Assembly: GCA_905234025.1 (NCBI GenBank) | Contig: CAJOFT010000005.1 | Location: 23,021-62,297, forward strand | Length of the DNA: 39,277 bases | Reading direction: 5' to 3' | Source: Paludibacteraceae bacterium | GTDB lineage: Bacteria; Bacteroidota; Bacteroidia; Bacteroidales; Paludibacteraceae | Shown here: piece after piece, positions 1 to 10,602 of the stretch | Position numbering within the stretch: position 1 is the stretch's first letter | How the letters are laid out: each line of letters begins with the position of its first letter | Notes under the pieces: generated by a model | The model's database searches: none | Told to the model about the DNA's origin: nothing | The model's input: the letters and a program-made list of their open reading frames with translations, nothing else | Position numbers and translations under genes: made by a program

Positions 1-831
1 GAAGAATTTCCTGTATTCATGCCGTTTTTTGTGGAGAACGTCTTAGGACTGCCTGTAACAGACACCGCATTTCTGGTGCAGCAACTGCCTGCTTTCTTAT
101 CAGATACGCTTTACGGGTTTGCTCGGACGAATCAGCGTGAAACGGAAGTATTTGCCGACACGAAAGATATCGAAAACGCTCTTGGCAATGCGTTTGCCCG
201 TGTGCACTTTCTTTATCCGGACCTGCCTCTTCCGACGGTATATCTGTTTATTTCCGGTTTCAACTCGTCCCTGCTGTTTGTGGATGAGGATATGGCGGTC
301 GGAGCGGATATGTATCTTGGTTCGGATTATGAGTACTATAATCGCGTAGTATATGATTATCAGAAAGTTACGATGCGCAAGGAATGTGTGCCGGTGGATG
401 TGGTGAGTGCGTTTCTGTTCCGCAATCTGCCGTATACTTCTTCCAAAAGCCGCCTGCTTGACAATATGATATATCGCGGTAAAATAATGTACCTTCTTGC
501 ACAGATATTCTCTGATTTGCCTGAATACGAGGTAATGGGTTACACCAAAGAACAATGGGATTGGTGTGTCCGCAACGAACGTGACATATGGCATCTTATG
601 ATGGACAAGCGCGATTTGTTCAGAACAGAATCGCTGGTTCTTACCTCTTATCTCAATGACGGACCGTTTACGTCTGAAATCTCCCAAGATTCTCCGGGGC
701 GTCTTGGTACGTGGATTGGCTGGCGCATTGCAGAAAGTTATATGCAGCACAATAAAGATGTCACGCTTCAGCAACTGATTGCCGAACCCAATGCAGAACT
801 TATTCTTCAAGACAGTTTTTACAAGCCATGA
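1..831 (+). CDS. GldB-related (gliding motility lipoprotein GldB-like) protein, 5' end outside window
   Basis: Frame is open to base 1 (EEFPVFMPFFVENVLG...); C-terminal SPGRLGTWIGWRIAESYM resembles the GldB family; ATGA overlap with the next gene. Confidence 0.65.
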   Translation, partial: EEFPVFMPFFVENVLGLPVTDTAFLVQQLPAFLSDTLYGFARTNQRETEVFADTKDIENALGNAFARVHFLYPDLPLPTVYLFISGFNSSLLFVDEDMAVGADMYLGSDYEYYNRVVYDYQKVTMRKECVPVDVVSAFLFRNLPYTSSKSRLLDNMIYRGKIMYLLAQIFSDLPEYEVMGYTKEQWDWCVRNERDIWHLMMDKRDLFRTESLVLTSYLNDGPFTSEISQDSPGRLGTWIGWRIAESYMQHNKDVTLQQLIAEPNAELILQDSFYKP

Positions 832-2030
832 ACAGAGCAGATTTTCCCATATTGAACGAACAGGTCTATAACAGACCATTGGTGTATTTTGACAATGCAG
901 CCACGACTCAAAAGCCGCAGGTTGTCATGGATGCTATCGTTGATGCCTATAGCCACTGGAATGCCAATATCCACAGGGGAGTGCACCATCTCAGTCAGGT
1001 TGCAACCGCCAAGCATGAGCAGGCACGCCAGCGTGTAGCAGATTTCCTCGGTGCTGCTTCCGCAAAGGAGATTATATTCACCAAAGGCACAACTGACAGC
1101 ATTAATATGCTCGCGTTTTCTTTCGGAGAAGCCTTTGTCCATGAGGGTGATGAGATTATTGTTTCCCAACTGGAGCACCACTCGAATATTGTGCCGTGGC
1201 AGATGCTTTGCGAGCGGAAAAAAGCGGTGCTCAAAGTTATTCCGCTACGGGAGGATTTGAGTCTGGATATACGTGCTTTTGAGGCATTGCTGTCCGCACG
1301 GACGAAATTGGTTTCCATGGCACATGTCAGCAATGTGCTCGGCATCATTAATCCTGTTTCCGACATCATTCGTTTGGCTCATGCGCACAACATCCCTGTT
1401 TGCATAGACGGAGCCCAGTCCGCAGCACATCTGCTGGTGAATGTACAGGAAATGGATTGTGACTTTTTTGTTTGCTCGGCGCACAAAATGTACGGTCCCA
1501 CCGGTCTCGGCGTACTTTACGGCAAAGAAAAATGGCTCGAACTTCTGCCGCCGGCAGAAGGTGGGGGCGAGATGATTGAGCACGTCCGTTTTGACCATAC
1601 TACGTACAACACGCTGCCTTACAAGTTTGAGGCAGGAACTCCCGATTTCATCGGCACTGCCGCTTTTTCAAAAGCACTGGATTTCCTCGATTCCATCGGG
1701 CGTGATGCCATTCGGAACTATGAAGAAGAACTCACCCGCTATGCAGAGGAACAGCTCGCGCAAGTTCCTGATATACATATTTATGCCGCCGGTCTACCCA
1801 AAGCAGGAGTAATCAGTTTCAACGTCGGAAACATCCATCCTTTTGACCTCGGCACCCTTCTTGACAGACAAGGTATTGCCGTCCGCACAGGGCATCATTG
1901 TGCTGAACCGCTGATTGATTTTCTTGGTGTTCCGGGCACGGTGCGCGTCTCCTTTGCGTTGTACAACACTATCGGTGAAATCGACGTTTTTCTTACATCT
2001 CTCCGTAAAGCCGTTGATATGTTGTTGTAA
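828..2030 (+). CDS. sufS: Cysteine desulfurase SufS
   Basis: YFDNAATTQKP, SAHKMYGPTGLGVLYGK and RTGHHCAEPL motifs; full-length 400 aa. Confidence 0.95.
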   Translation: MNRADFPILNEQVYNRPLVYFDNAATTQKPQVVMDAIVDAYSHWNANIHRGVHHLSQVATAKHEQARQRVADFLGAASAKEIIFTKGTTDSINMLAFSFGEAFVHEGDEIIVSQLEHHSNIVPWQMLCERKKAVLKVIPLREDLSLDIRAFEALLSARTKLVSMAHVSNVLGIINPVSDIIRLAHAHNIPVCIDGAQSAAHLLVNVQEMDCDFFVCSAHKMYGPTGLGVLYGKEKWLELLPPAEGGGEMIEHVRFDHTTYNTLPYKFEAGTPDFIGTAAFSKALDFLDSIGRDAIRNYEEELTRYAEEQLAQVPDIHIYAAGLPKAGVISFNVGNIHPFDLGTLLDRQGIAVRTGHHCAEPLIDFLGVPGTVRVSFALYNTIGEIDVFLTSLRKAVDMLL

Positions 2031-2938
2031 TGAGGTGGTTCTTTCTGGTTATCGGTTTATGGTTATCTGTTTCGGCTGCTGCTGAAGTGACCATTATGTC
2101 CTATAATGTGGAGAATTTCTTCCATCCTTCCGTGGATTCCCTTAATCCCGACCGTGATTATACGCCGGATGGTCCGCGGCGATGGTCATATGCCCGATTT
2201 TACCGCAAAACAGAACAAATTGCCCGTGTCATCGCGTCTGTCACGCCGGATTCTTATCCCGACTTTGTGGCACTGAACGAGGTGGAAAGTGATAGTTGTC
2301 TCATCCGTCTCTGCCGTAAAATGCCGCATTACCCCTATCGTTTCATTCATTTTGACAGCCCTGACAAGCGCGGTATTGATGTCGCTTTGCTCTATGACTC
2401 CACCCGTTTCCGTCTCATTTCTGCCAAACCTGTTCCCGTTTGTCTGCCGCAAACAACTACCCGCGACCTTCTTTACGCCTCGTTCACTCTCGGTGAAATC
2501 GACACAATTCACATCATCGCCTGTCATTTGCCTTCCCAAGTGGGTGGCTACAAAGCTTCACAACCCAAGCGTGACACTATCAAGGCGCTTGTCCGTTATC
2601 TTGCGGATTCTATCCTTCTGGCGTTTCCCGCTTCCCGTATTATTGTGTGCGGAGACATGAACATGCCGCCCAAAGACGATTTGCAGCCACTCAGAAATCT
2701 GATGCCCAAGACTTGCGCTACCCATAAATTCCGCGGCATATGGATTTGTCTTGACCAGTTCTATGTCTCTGAATCGCTTCTGGAACATTCTTCCGCGCGT
2801 GTCTTCGATGCACGTTGGCTGCAGGAGGAAGACCGACGGTATCTGGATCTTCGTCCGAAACGTACATTTGTGGGCTTCCGTTACAACAGAAACGGTTTCT
2901 CCGACCACCTTCCGATTCTGCTCACAATAAATCTCTAA
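2030..2938 (+). CDS. Endonuclease/exonuclease/phosphatase family protein, secreted
   Basis: Signal peptide, then MSYNVENFF, NEVES, CGDMNMPP and FSDHLPI motifs. Confidence 0.88.
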   Translation: MRWFFLVIGLWLSVSAAAEVTIMSYNVENFFHPSVDSLNPDRDYTPDGPRRWSYARFYRKTEQIARVIASVTPDSYPDFVALNEVESDSCLIRLCRKMPHYPYRFIHFDSPDKRGIDVALLYDSTRFRLISAKPVPVCLPQTTTRDLLYASFTLGEIDTIHIIACHLPSQVGGYKASQPKRDTIKALVRYLADSILLAFPASRIIVCGDMNMPPKDDLQPLRNLMPKTCATHKFRGIWICLDQFYVSESLLEHSSARVFDARWLQEEDRRYLDLRPKRTFVGFRYNRNGFSDHLPILLTINL

Positions 2939-3055
2939 TTCCGCTTTATATACAAAAAATACGCATTTTTCGTTAAAAAATGCACTTTTTTTTAAGATTA
3001 TTCGTAATAATCAGATTTTTTTTGTACCTTTGCCGCCCAAAATAGAAAAAATAGT

Positions 3056-3901
3056 ATGGAACTGCAAAAAAACATCCCTTTGTTGGATTGCCCTGTGGAT
3101 TATCTGATTGGTGATGCCAGTGGTAAAATCATGAATGAATACGGACGCTTCCCGTGTAAAATCATGTGTGGTGTATATGCTTTTCTCGTGCGCGGAAAAG
3201 CAACCGCTACCATCAATATCACCAAGTACGAATTCAACCAGAACGACATTCTGCTTCTTGAGCCCGGAAGTTTCCTCCTTATTCATGAATGCAGTGAGGA
3301 CGCTCTTGTGTATTACCTGTTGTTCTCTTCGTCTTTTCTGGAGAAGAACACTTTCAACAGCCGTATGTCGCTGGCTGCCATGCAGGTGCAGTCCCCGATT
3401 GTCCATCTCCAACCCGCTCAGGCATCGGTTATCAATGACTTCGCATCTCTTCTGTTCAAGGCAACGAATGTTGAGCCGTCCATGCTTAATACTGAAAAGA
3501 TGGTGCATGTCTTCAACCTCCTGCAAACGGCATATTCCAACTATGCCCAATCTTCCGAAGACATGATTATCAAGCCGATGGACCGTAAAATGGAGATTTA
3601 TCAGGACTACTGTCAATTGGTCATGAAGCACTATCAGGAATGGCATCATGTTTCCCAATATGCTGATGCCATGCGGCTTACCCTGCCGCATTTGTGCTCA
3701 ACCATCCGTTCTGCCAGCAGCCGTACGGCGGGTGATATCATCATTGATGCCATATTGACGGACGCCAAGGCACAGCTCAAACTTACCACCACGCAAATCA
3801 AGGAAATTGCTGCTTCTCTGGGATTTGACAATGTCGCGTTCTTCAACAGGTTCTTCAAAACCCACACCGGTATTACTCCGAAAGTCTATCGCAACTCCTA
3901 A
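3056..3901 (+). CDS. AraC family transcriptional regulator
   Basis: C-terminal HTH: TTTQIKEIAASLGFDNVAFFNRFFKTHTGITPKVYR. Confidence 0.92.
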   Translation: MELQKNIPLLDCPVDYLIGDASGKIMNEYGRFPCKIMCGVYAFLVRGKATATINITKYEFNQNDILLLEPGSFLLIHECSEDALVYYLLFSSSFLEKNTFNSRMSLAAMQVQSPIVHLQPAQASVINDFASLLFKATNVEPSMLNTEKMVHVFNLLQTAYSNYAQSSEDMIIKPMDRKMEIYQDYCQLVMKHYQEWHHVSQYADAMRLTLPHLCSTIRSASSRTAGDIIIDAILTDAKAQLKLTTTQIKEIAASLGFDNVAFFNRFFKTHTGITPKVYRNS

Positions 3902-3915
3902 TAACAAGTATAACG

Positions 3916-4410
3916 ATGAAAAAAGTCATTATTCTCGCACTAATTGCATTGCTCTTTATGCCCGTATTCGCTCAAAACAAAACTCTGGTTGCATTTTTCT
4001 CTGCAACAGGCACAACGAAAGCCGCAGCCACCAAACTGGCACGGCAGCATGGCGCTGATAGTTGGGAAATTGTGCCCGCAGTTCCTTATACGGATGCCGA
4101 TTTGGACTGGCGTAATCCGAAGTCGCGCTCTTCAGTAGAAATGAACGATCCGGAGGAGCGTCCTACCATCAAGCAATGCACGAATATTATGCCCTACGAC
4201 ACCATTTATGTCGGTTTCCCTATCTGGTGGGGGATTTGTCCGCGTATAATCAATTCCTGGATTGACAACAATCTTGAGCAATTGCAGTCAAAAACGCTTA
4301 TCCCGTTTGCTACCAGTGGCAGCAGTGGCATTGATGAAGCTGTGGCGTATTTGCGCAAAACCTATCCATCCCTTACATGGCAGGAAGGACTCTTGCTTAA
4401 CAAACGATAA
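3916..4410 (+). CDS. Flavodoxin with N-terminal signal peptide
   Basis: MKKVIILALIALLFMPVFAQ signal, then FFSATGTTKAAA FMN loop and VGFPIWWG. Confidence 0.88.
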   Translation: MKKVIILALIALLFMPVFAQNKTLVAFFSATGTTKAAATKLARQHGADSWEIVPAVPYTDADLDWRNPKSRSSVEMNDPEERPTIKQCTNIMPYDTIYVGFPIWWGICPRIINSWIDNNLEQLQSKTLIPFATSGSSGIDEAVAYLRKTYPSLTWQEGLLLNKR

Positions 4411-4416
4411 CACACT

Positions 4417-5589
4417 ATGCAAGGAAATTTTACCTATCACAATCCCACCAAGTTGTACTTTGGTGAAGCGTCTTTGGAAAAACTCAAGGATGAATTGAAG
4501 AACTTCGGAGACCGCGTGTTGCTGAACTACGGAACCGGCAGTGTCAAGCGAAACGGTATTTATGACGAAGTCGTTGCCATTCTCAAAGCCGGAGGCAAGA
4601 CCATTATTGAGAACGCCGGAGTAATGAGCAACCCGACATTGGAAAAACTCCACGAAGGAGTCCGCATTGCCCGCGAGAACAGGGTTGATTGGATTCTGGC
4701 ACTTGGTGGCGGTAGTGTCTGTGACTATTCCAAGGGCGTGGCGGCATCGGTATGCTATGACGGTGATTATTGGCAGCAATTCTGGTTGGACGGAAACCAG
4801 CCTGCTTCCGACCAGCATATTCTGCCGGTTGGCTGTATTCTTACGATGGCAGGTACAGGCTCCGAAATGAACGGCGGTTGCGTGATAACGGACGCGGCAA
4901 ACAGTTTCAAGACGGGTCATGTGTTTGACTCACGGCTTATGCCGCGTTTCTCGATCCTCAACCCGCGCTATACCATGACGGTGCCGCTTGAGCAGATGAA
5001 AGCGGGCATATACGACATCATGAACCATATATTCGAACAGTATTTCTCGGATTTCGATGACAATACAAGCGACTATATCGCCGAAGGCCTCATGCGCTCA
5101 CTCATTCATTCAAGCCGTATCGCTGTCAAGAATCCGCAGGATTATGAGGCGCGCTCCAACATCATGTGGACAGCTACTTGGGCACTCAACACACTCATCA
5201 AATGCGGCAAGAGCCAGGACTGGATGGTACATATGATAGGTCATTCGTTGGGTGCGTGGACGCATGCTCCGCATGGTTATTGCCTTGCTGCCGTGTCCAT
5301 GGCATATTACCGCAGGGTGATGGAGAAAGGAATGCCTAAATTCGCACGTTTTGCGCAAAACGTCTGGAACATACAGCCGGACGGAAAAGCGGAACGAGAA
5401 CTGGCAGAAGCCGGACTCGAAGCACTCAAGCAATGGATGCTCGAAATCGGCCTGCCGCTGACCATCACCGAATTGGGGGCGAACAGAGATATGATTGACA
5501 ACATCACTTCCACCACAGTCATTTATCCTGCCGGTTATCTGGATCTTACTCCGGATGACATCAAGCAGATTTTGAAGGAAAGTCTTTAA
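4417..5589 (+). CDS. Iron-containing (YqhD/BdhA-like) alcohol dehydrogenase
   Basis: NPTKLYFGE, ALGGGSVCDYSKG, GTGSEMNGGCVIT and HMIGHSLGAWTHAPHG motifs. Confidence 0.93.
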   Translation: MQGNFTYHNPTKLYFGEASLEKLKDELKNFGDRVLLNYGTGSVKRNGIYDEVVAILKAGGKTIIENAGVMSNPTLEKLHEGVRIARENRVDWILALGGGSVCDYSKGVAASVCYDGDYWQQFWLDGNQPASDQHILPVGCILTMAGTGSEMNGGCVITDAANSFKTGHVFDSRLMPRFSILNPRYTMTVPLEQMKAGIYDIMNHIFEQYFSDFDDNTSDYIAEGLMRSLIHSSRIAVKNPQDYEARSNIMWTATWALNTLIKCGKSQDWMVHMIGHSLGAWTHAPHGYCLAAVSMAYYRRVMEKGMPKFARFAQNVWNIQPDGKAERELAEAGLEALKQWMLEIGLPLTITELGANRDMIDNITSTTVIYPAGYLDLTPDDIKQILKESL

Positions 5590-5637
5590 TACAACGCTTG
5601 CGATTTTTGCAGTCTCATTGCGCGTAAATTTCGGAAA

Positions 5638-7071
5638 ATGGAGAATATAATAGAAGATATTACCAGTCAGGACTACAAGTACGGCTTCACAACGGATGTT
5701 GAAACCGATGTCATTACAAAAGGACTGAACGAAGACGTAATCCGTCTTATTTCCGCCAAGAAAGGAGAGCCTGACTGGTTGCTTGAATTCCGTCTCAAGG
5801 CGTACCGGAAATGGCAGACTATGCCTGTCCCGAAATGGGCGCACCTCACTATTCCCGACATTGACTTCCAGAATATCTCATACTATGCCGCTCCGAAAGC
5901 CAAGTCTGAAAAAGCAGGCAGCGAGATAGATCCCGAGATAATGAAAACCTTTGACAAACTGGGGATTCCGTTGGAGGAACGTGCTGCGTTGGCGGGTAAT
6001 ATGGCGGTGGATGCAGTGATGGACTCTGTGTCTGTCAAGACCACTTTCCGTGAGACGCTGGCGGAGAAAGGCATTATCTTCTGTTCTATTTCCGAAGCGG
6101 TAAAAGAACATCCCGATTTGGTCAAAAAGTACCTCGGTTCAGTTGTCCCGTACAGCGACAATTTCTACGCGGCACTCAACTCAGCGGTCTTCTCGGATGG
6201 TTCGTTTGTCTATATCCCGAAAGGCGTCCGCTGCCCGATGGAGCTGTCCACCTACTTCCGCATCAATGCCGGTAACACCGGACAGTTCGAGCGCACACTG
6301 CTTATTGCGGACGAAGGGGCTTACCTCAGTTATCTGGAGGGTTGCACAGCGCCGATGCGGGATGAGAACCAACTCCATGCTGCCATTGTGGAAATTATTG
6401 TTCACGACAATGCCGAAGTCAAATATTCTACCGTTCAGAACTGGTACCCGGGCGACAAAGAGGGCAAAGGCGGAATATATAATTTCGTTACCAAGCGCGG
6501 CATTACGCATAAGAACGCACGTTTGAGCTGGACGCAGGTCGAAACAGGCTCTGCAATTACGTGGAAATATCCAAGTTGCATTCTCAAGGGCGACAATTCC
6601 TCGGCAGAGTTCTATTCGGTGGCTGTCACCAACAATTACCAGCAGGCGGATACGGGTACGAAGATGATTCATTTGGGCAAAAACACCCGTTCCCGCATTA
6701 TCAGCAAAGGAATTTCTGCCGGTTACTCGCAGAACAGTTATCGTGGCTTGGTCAAGGTTGTTTCCGGCGCGGACAATGTCCGCAATTACTCGCAGTGCGA
6801 TTCGTTGCTGTTGGGTGACAAGTGTGGCGCACACACGTTTCCTGACATGCAGATTGCCAATCCGACTGCCACGATTGAGCACGAAGCAACCACTTCCAAA
6901 ATATCCGAAGAACAGCTCTTTTACTGCCGGCAACGCGGTATAAGTACGGAAGATGCTGTCGGACTGATTGTCAACGGCTATGCCAAAGAGGTGATGGACA
7001 AATTGCCGATGGAGTTTGCTGTGGAGGCGCAGAAACTGCTGCAAGTCTCGTTGGAGGGGACGATAGGTTAG
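5638..7071 (+). CDS. sufB: Fe-S cluster assembly protein SufB
   Basis: [56 protein letters not shown]. Confidence 0.96.
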   Translation: MENIIEDITSQDYKYGFTTDVETDVITKGLNEDVIRLISAKKGEPDWLLEFRLKAYRKWQTMPVPKWAHLTIPDIDFQNISYYAAPKAKSEKAGSEIDPEIMKTFDKLGIPLEERAALAGNMAVDAVMDSVSVKTTFRETLAEKGIIFCSISEAVKEHPDLVKKYLGSVVPYSDNFYAALNSAVFSDGSFVYIPKGVRCPMELSTYFRINAGNTGQFERTLLIADEGAYLSYLEGCTAPMRDENQLHAAIVEIIVHDNAEVKYSTVQNWYPGDKEGKGGIYNFVTKRGITHKNARLSWTQVETGSAITWKYPSCILKGDNSSAEFYSVAVTNNYQQADTGTKMIHLGKNTRSRIISKGISAGYSQNSYRGLVKVVSGADNVRNYSQCDSLLLGDKCGAHTFPDMQIANPTATIEHEATTSKISEEQLFYCRQRGISTEDAVGLIVNGYAKEVMDKLPMEFAVEAQKLLQVSLEGTIG

Positions 7072-7072
7072 T

Positions 7073-8458
7073 ATGAAGATTTTAGCAACTATATTATTGA
7101 ATATCAGTCTGTTGACAGGCAATCCTATTTGTGAGCAGGCGAATATCAGCGTCCTTGTCAAGGATGTGCAAACGGGAAGGGTAATCGACGAACACCGCTC
7201 GGAGAATGTCGTGCCGCCTGCCAGTGTCATGAAACTGCTTACTACCGGTGCGGCATTGGAAATGCTCGGACCGTCTTTCCGGTTTACCACCACGTTGGAA
7301 TACACTGGCGAGATTAGCAATGGCGTGCTTAACGGCAACCTCTATGTTCGTGGCGGCTGTGACCCGTCGTTGGGCAATCTCAAAGGTACGCAGGCGTTTC
7401 TGTACAAGTGGGTTAAGGCTGTCAAGGAGGCGGGAATACGTGCCATCAACGGCTCCGTCATTGCCGACATGAGCCTGCTTGACGGTGATGCTACCAATCC
7501 CAACTGGTTGTGGGAGGACTGCGGTAACTATTATGCGCCGGGAATTTTTGCGCTCAATTACATGAGCAACACCCTGAATATTGTCCTCAAGAGCGGACCT
7601 GTCGGGTCTGTGGCGGAGGTAATCCGTATAGAGCCTAATTATCCGGGATTGCAGACAATTAACCATATCCGTTGTACGGAAATAACCTACGACGGGGCGT
7701 ATGTGCATGGACTGCCGTATTCCATGGAACGCTATCTCACCGGCAGTGTACCCAGTAACCGCGGGCAGTTCGGCGTGCGGAGCGACATTCCCAATCCCGG
7801 CTGGCTCCTTGCCGCACATTTGACCAAGTACCTCAACGAGGCAGGCATAACGGTCTCCGGGGCTGCGTCTTATATGGCGGAGCGCGGACTGGAATTTGGC
7901 GTGCGCCAACTGATTTACGAGCACAAATCCGACTCGCTGGGTGCATTGCTTGCCGAGACGAATATCTATAGCAACAACCTCTATGCCGAGTCCATTTTCC
8001 GCTATCTCGGTCTTAACTACGGCAAGCCGGGCACCATTCACAACTCCTGTGAGGTTATCCGTGAGTTCTGGCGGCAGCGGGGAATCAGCATCAAAGGTGC
8101 GCTGATCAAGGACGGGTGCGGTTTGGCGCCGCAGGATGCCGTGAGTGCCGAAACACTGGTACAACTCCTCCTGTACATGAACCGTAGCAAGTACCGTGAC
8201 ATATGGATTCAGTCTTTGCCGGTCAGTGGCGGACAAGGCACATTGAGCAGTCTTTGTCGTGGCACGGTGTTGGAAGGCAAGATTCACGCCAAGAGCGGAA
8301 CAATCGCCGGTACGAAGAACTTCGCCGGTTATATTGACCTGCCCGACGGAGGACAATGGGTATTCGCTATCCTCGTCAACAGCGCACAGGGCAAAGCAAG
8401 AAACGTACAAACCGTTATTCAGCAATACTTGTTGGATGTTTATCAGTCAAACAAATAG
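7073..8458 (+). CDS. dacB: D-alanyl-D-alanine carboxypeptidase/endopeptidase (PBP4/DacB family)
   Basis: PASVMKLLTTGAAL (SxxK), YSNNLYAES (SxN) and HAKSGTI (KSG) motifs. Confidence 0.92.
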   Translation: MKILATILLNISLLTGNPICEQANISVLVKDVQTGRVIDEHRSENVVPPASVMKLLTTGAALEMLGPSFRFTTTLEYTGEISNGVLNGNLYVRGGCDPSLGNLKGTQAFLYKWVKAVKEAGIRAINGSVIADMSLLDGDATNPNWLWEDCGNYYAPGIFALNYMSNTLNIVLKSGPVGSVAEVIRIEPNYPGLQTINHIRCTEITYDGAYVHGLPYSMERYLTGSVPSNRGQFGVRSDIPNPGWLLAAHLTKYLNEAGITVSGAASYMAERGLEFGVRQLIYEHKSDSLGALLAETNIYSNNLYAESIFRYLGLNYGKPGTIHNSCEVIREFWRQRGISIKGALIKDGCGLAPQDAVSAETLVQLLLYMNRSKYRDIWIQSLPVSGGQGTLSSLCRGTVLEGKIHAKSGTIAGTKNFAGYIDLPDGGQWVFAILVNSAQGKARNVQTVIQQYLLDVYQSNK

Positions 8459-9164
8459 TACCAACGACTGGCTCAAGCAGCATCCCGAATCGGATGCAGT
8501 ATGGACAACGTGGCAGACCGCAGGACGTGGTCAGGCGGGGAACTCGTGGGAAAGCGAACAGGGTAGGAATGTCCTGATGTCTTTGCGTTTCCGGCATCCG
8601 CAAGTGCTTGTTGAGCAGCAGTTCCGTCTCACGATGGCGGTCAGTCTTGGCGTGCAGGAAACGGTTTCCAAACTTCTTCCGAATGAACAGGTCACTATCA
8701 AGTGGCCCAACGACATCTATGTGGGCGACCGGAAGATTTGTGGCATACTCATTGAAAGCACCATTGCCGACAGACAAGTTGCCGAAGCAATCGCCGGAAT
8801 AGGTCTCAATGTCAATCAGACGGTCTGGCATTCCGGCGCACCTAATCCGGTGTCTGTCAAACTGCTCACCGGCGCAGACTCTGACCTGCCGGCTGTTTAT
8901 GATGCCCTCTGCAACGCCATAAATGCCAGGATGTTAATGTTGTCTCAGCCGGAAACGCTCAAACAACACTATCTCTCTGTGCTTTACCGTTTCGGTGTAA
9001 AGGCGCTGTATGCCCGCCGCGAAGTCAGTCTGACGCCTTCACGCATCCTGACAGACATCCCTAAAAATGCTTTTCAGGCAACGATAACCGATGTCACGGA
9101 GCAAGGGGAATTGGTATTGGATAGCAGTAAGTTCCACTTTAAAGAAATCCAGTTTGTTCTATGA
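8436..9164 (+). CDS. birA: Biotin--[acetyl-CoA-carboxylase] ligase
   Basis: QTAGRGQAGNSWES and KWPNDIYVGDRKICGILIES; ATG at 8436 is in frame with the listed ORF and overlaps the end of dacB. Confidence 0.9.
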   Translation: MFISQTNSTNDWLKQHPESDAVWTTWQTAGRGQAGNSWESEQGRNVLMSLRFRHPQVLVEQQFRLTMAVSLGVQETVSKLLPNEQVTIKWPNDIYVGDRKICGILIESTIADRQVAEAIAGIGLNVNQTVWHSGAPNPVSVKLLTGADSDLPAVYDALCNAINARMLMLSQPETLKQHYLSVLYRFGVKALYARREVSLTPSRILTDIPKNAFQATITDVTEQGELVLDSSKFHFKEIQFVL

Positions 9165-10582
9165 AAAAGTACGCCTTATATATATTGCTTGTATCTGTTT
9201 TGTTCGGCTGCACGCCTCATAATGAGCCTGAAAACAAGAGCGGAAGCGACTCCTCCTCCGACTCCGCTTCCTCACACCGCGACTTGGCTTATCTCTTTGA
9301 TATAGAGGCTGTTCCGCAAATCAAACTCACGCTGACGGAACAGGACTGGAACACCTACCTTTCCAATTTCGACAAATGGGAAGACAACAGCCTTTATGTG
9401 CCTGCTGCTTTTGAGTTCACCAAGGATGGCACCACATATACCCGCGATAGTGTCGGCTTGCGTCCGCGTGGCAATACAACCCGCAAACGTCCCGAATCAT
9501 CGTCCGGACAGAAGCATCAGAACGGCGCACAGTTCCACCGTGCACATTTTGGCATACGTTTCACGAAGTACGACAGCGGAGAGCGCTTCTTTGGCATGGA
9601 CCGCCTTATTCTCAAATGGAATGCCTCAGACCCGTCTTATATCCGCGAAGTCTTCTGCTACGACCTCTTCCGCCGCTTCGGCGTATGGTCGGCACCGCTG
9701 GCTTCTTTCTGCCGCCTGACCATATATATACAAGGCGATTCCAAACCCGTGTATATGGGCGTCTATTCGATGATAGAGAATCCCCGCAAGGGATGGCTGG
9801 ATGCCCTTTACCACGCGGGAAAGATCCCCGATAAGGACGGCAACTTGTGGAAAGCAGGCTATGGCGCTGACCTCAGTTCGGCTGATCAGGGCAAGATGGG
9901 CTTGCAGGACGATTATGGCAAGCGTTTCCCGTATAACCTGAAGACCAACAAACAGCAACTGGCTGCGGCAAAGACGGAGTTGTGCGATTTCATCAACGGC
10001 ATGACACCGCTCAAATCCGGCAGCGCGGAGTTGCAGACGTGGTTGGAGCAGCATATGGACGTCGATTTGTTTCTGCGCGCATACGCGGTTAATGTCATGG
10101 TCGGTATGTGGGACGATTACTGGAAGAACATGAATAACTACTACTTCTATTTTGACAGCCAGCATCGTTTCTACTTCATTCCCTTTGATTATGACAACAC
10201 GCTTGGCACGGCGCAGGACAACTACGGCAACCCGGGCACGGACAATATGCTTTATTGGGGAAGCCTAGAGGGTGACCGTATTCTCATGCGCAAGGTGATG
10301 TCCATCAGTGCCTTCAAGGAGAAATACAAATCCTACATCAAGCAGCTTGCCGCTTCGTCCGACCTTATGGAACCGGCTGCGGCTGCCGCGCGGGTGCAGC
10401 ATATGCAGAGCCTCATCCGCGATTACATCGTCAATGACACCGGAGAGGACGGAACAATCGAAGACCGCCCTGCCTATTGGAGTTCGTGCCCGAACTACCG
10501 TCTGCTGACAGGTAGTGCAGGCAACGGCAAAAATGCCCAATCGAACTTCTTCAAAACAAAAGCGGCGGCAATAAACTGGTAA
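9161..10582 (+). CDS. CotH kinase family lipoprotein
   Basis: Lipobox LFGC; LRPRGNTTR, MDRLILKWNASD, YMGVYSMIE, FIPFDYDNTLG motifs. Confidence 0.88.
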   Translation: MKKYALYILLVSVLFGCTPHNEPENKSGSDSSSDSASSHRDLAYLFDIEAVPQIKLTLTEQDWNTYLSNFDKWEDNSLYVPAAFEFTKDGTTYTRDSVGLRPRGNTTRKRPESSSGQKHQNGAQFHRAHFGIRFTKYDSGERFFGMDRLILKWNASDPSYIREVFCYDLFRRFGVWSAPLASFCRLTIYIQGDSKPVYMGVYSMIENPRKGWLDALYHAGKIPDKDGNLWKAGYGADLSSADQGKMGLQDDYGKRFPYNLKTNKQQLAAAKTELCDFINGMTPLKSGSAELQTWLEQHMDVDLFLRAYAVNVMVGMWDDYWKNMNNYYFYFDSQHRFYFIPFDYDNTLGTAQDNYGNPGTDNMLYWGSLEGDRILMRKVMSISAFKEKYKSYIKQLAASSDLMEPAAAAARVQHMQSLIRDYIVNDTGEDGTIEDRPAYWSSCPNYRLLTGSAGNGKNAQSNFFKTKAAAINW

Positions 10583-10602
10583 TAATACAAAAAACGGAAT
10601 AT

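Noticed and set aside
7094-8425. 443-aa minus-strand ORF
   Set aside because: Shadow ORF antisense to the PBP4 gene, which carries all catalytic motifs.
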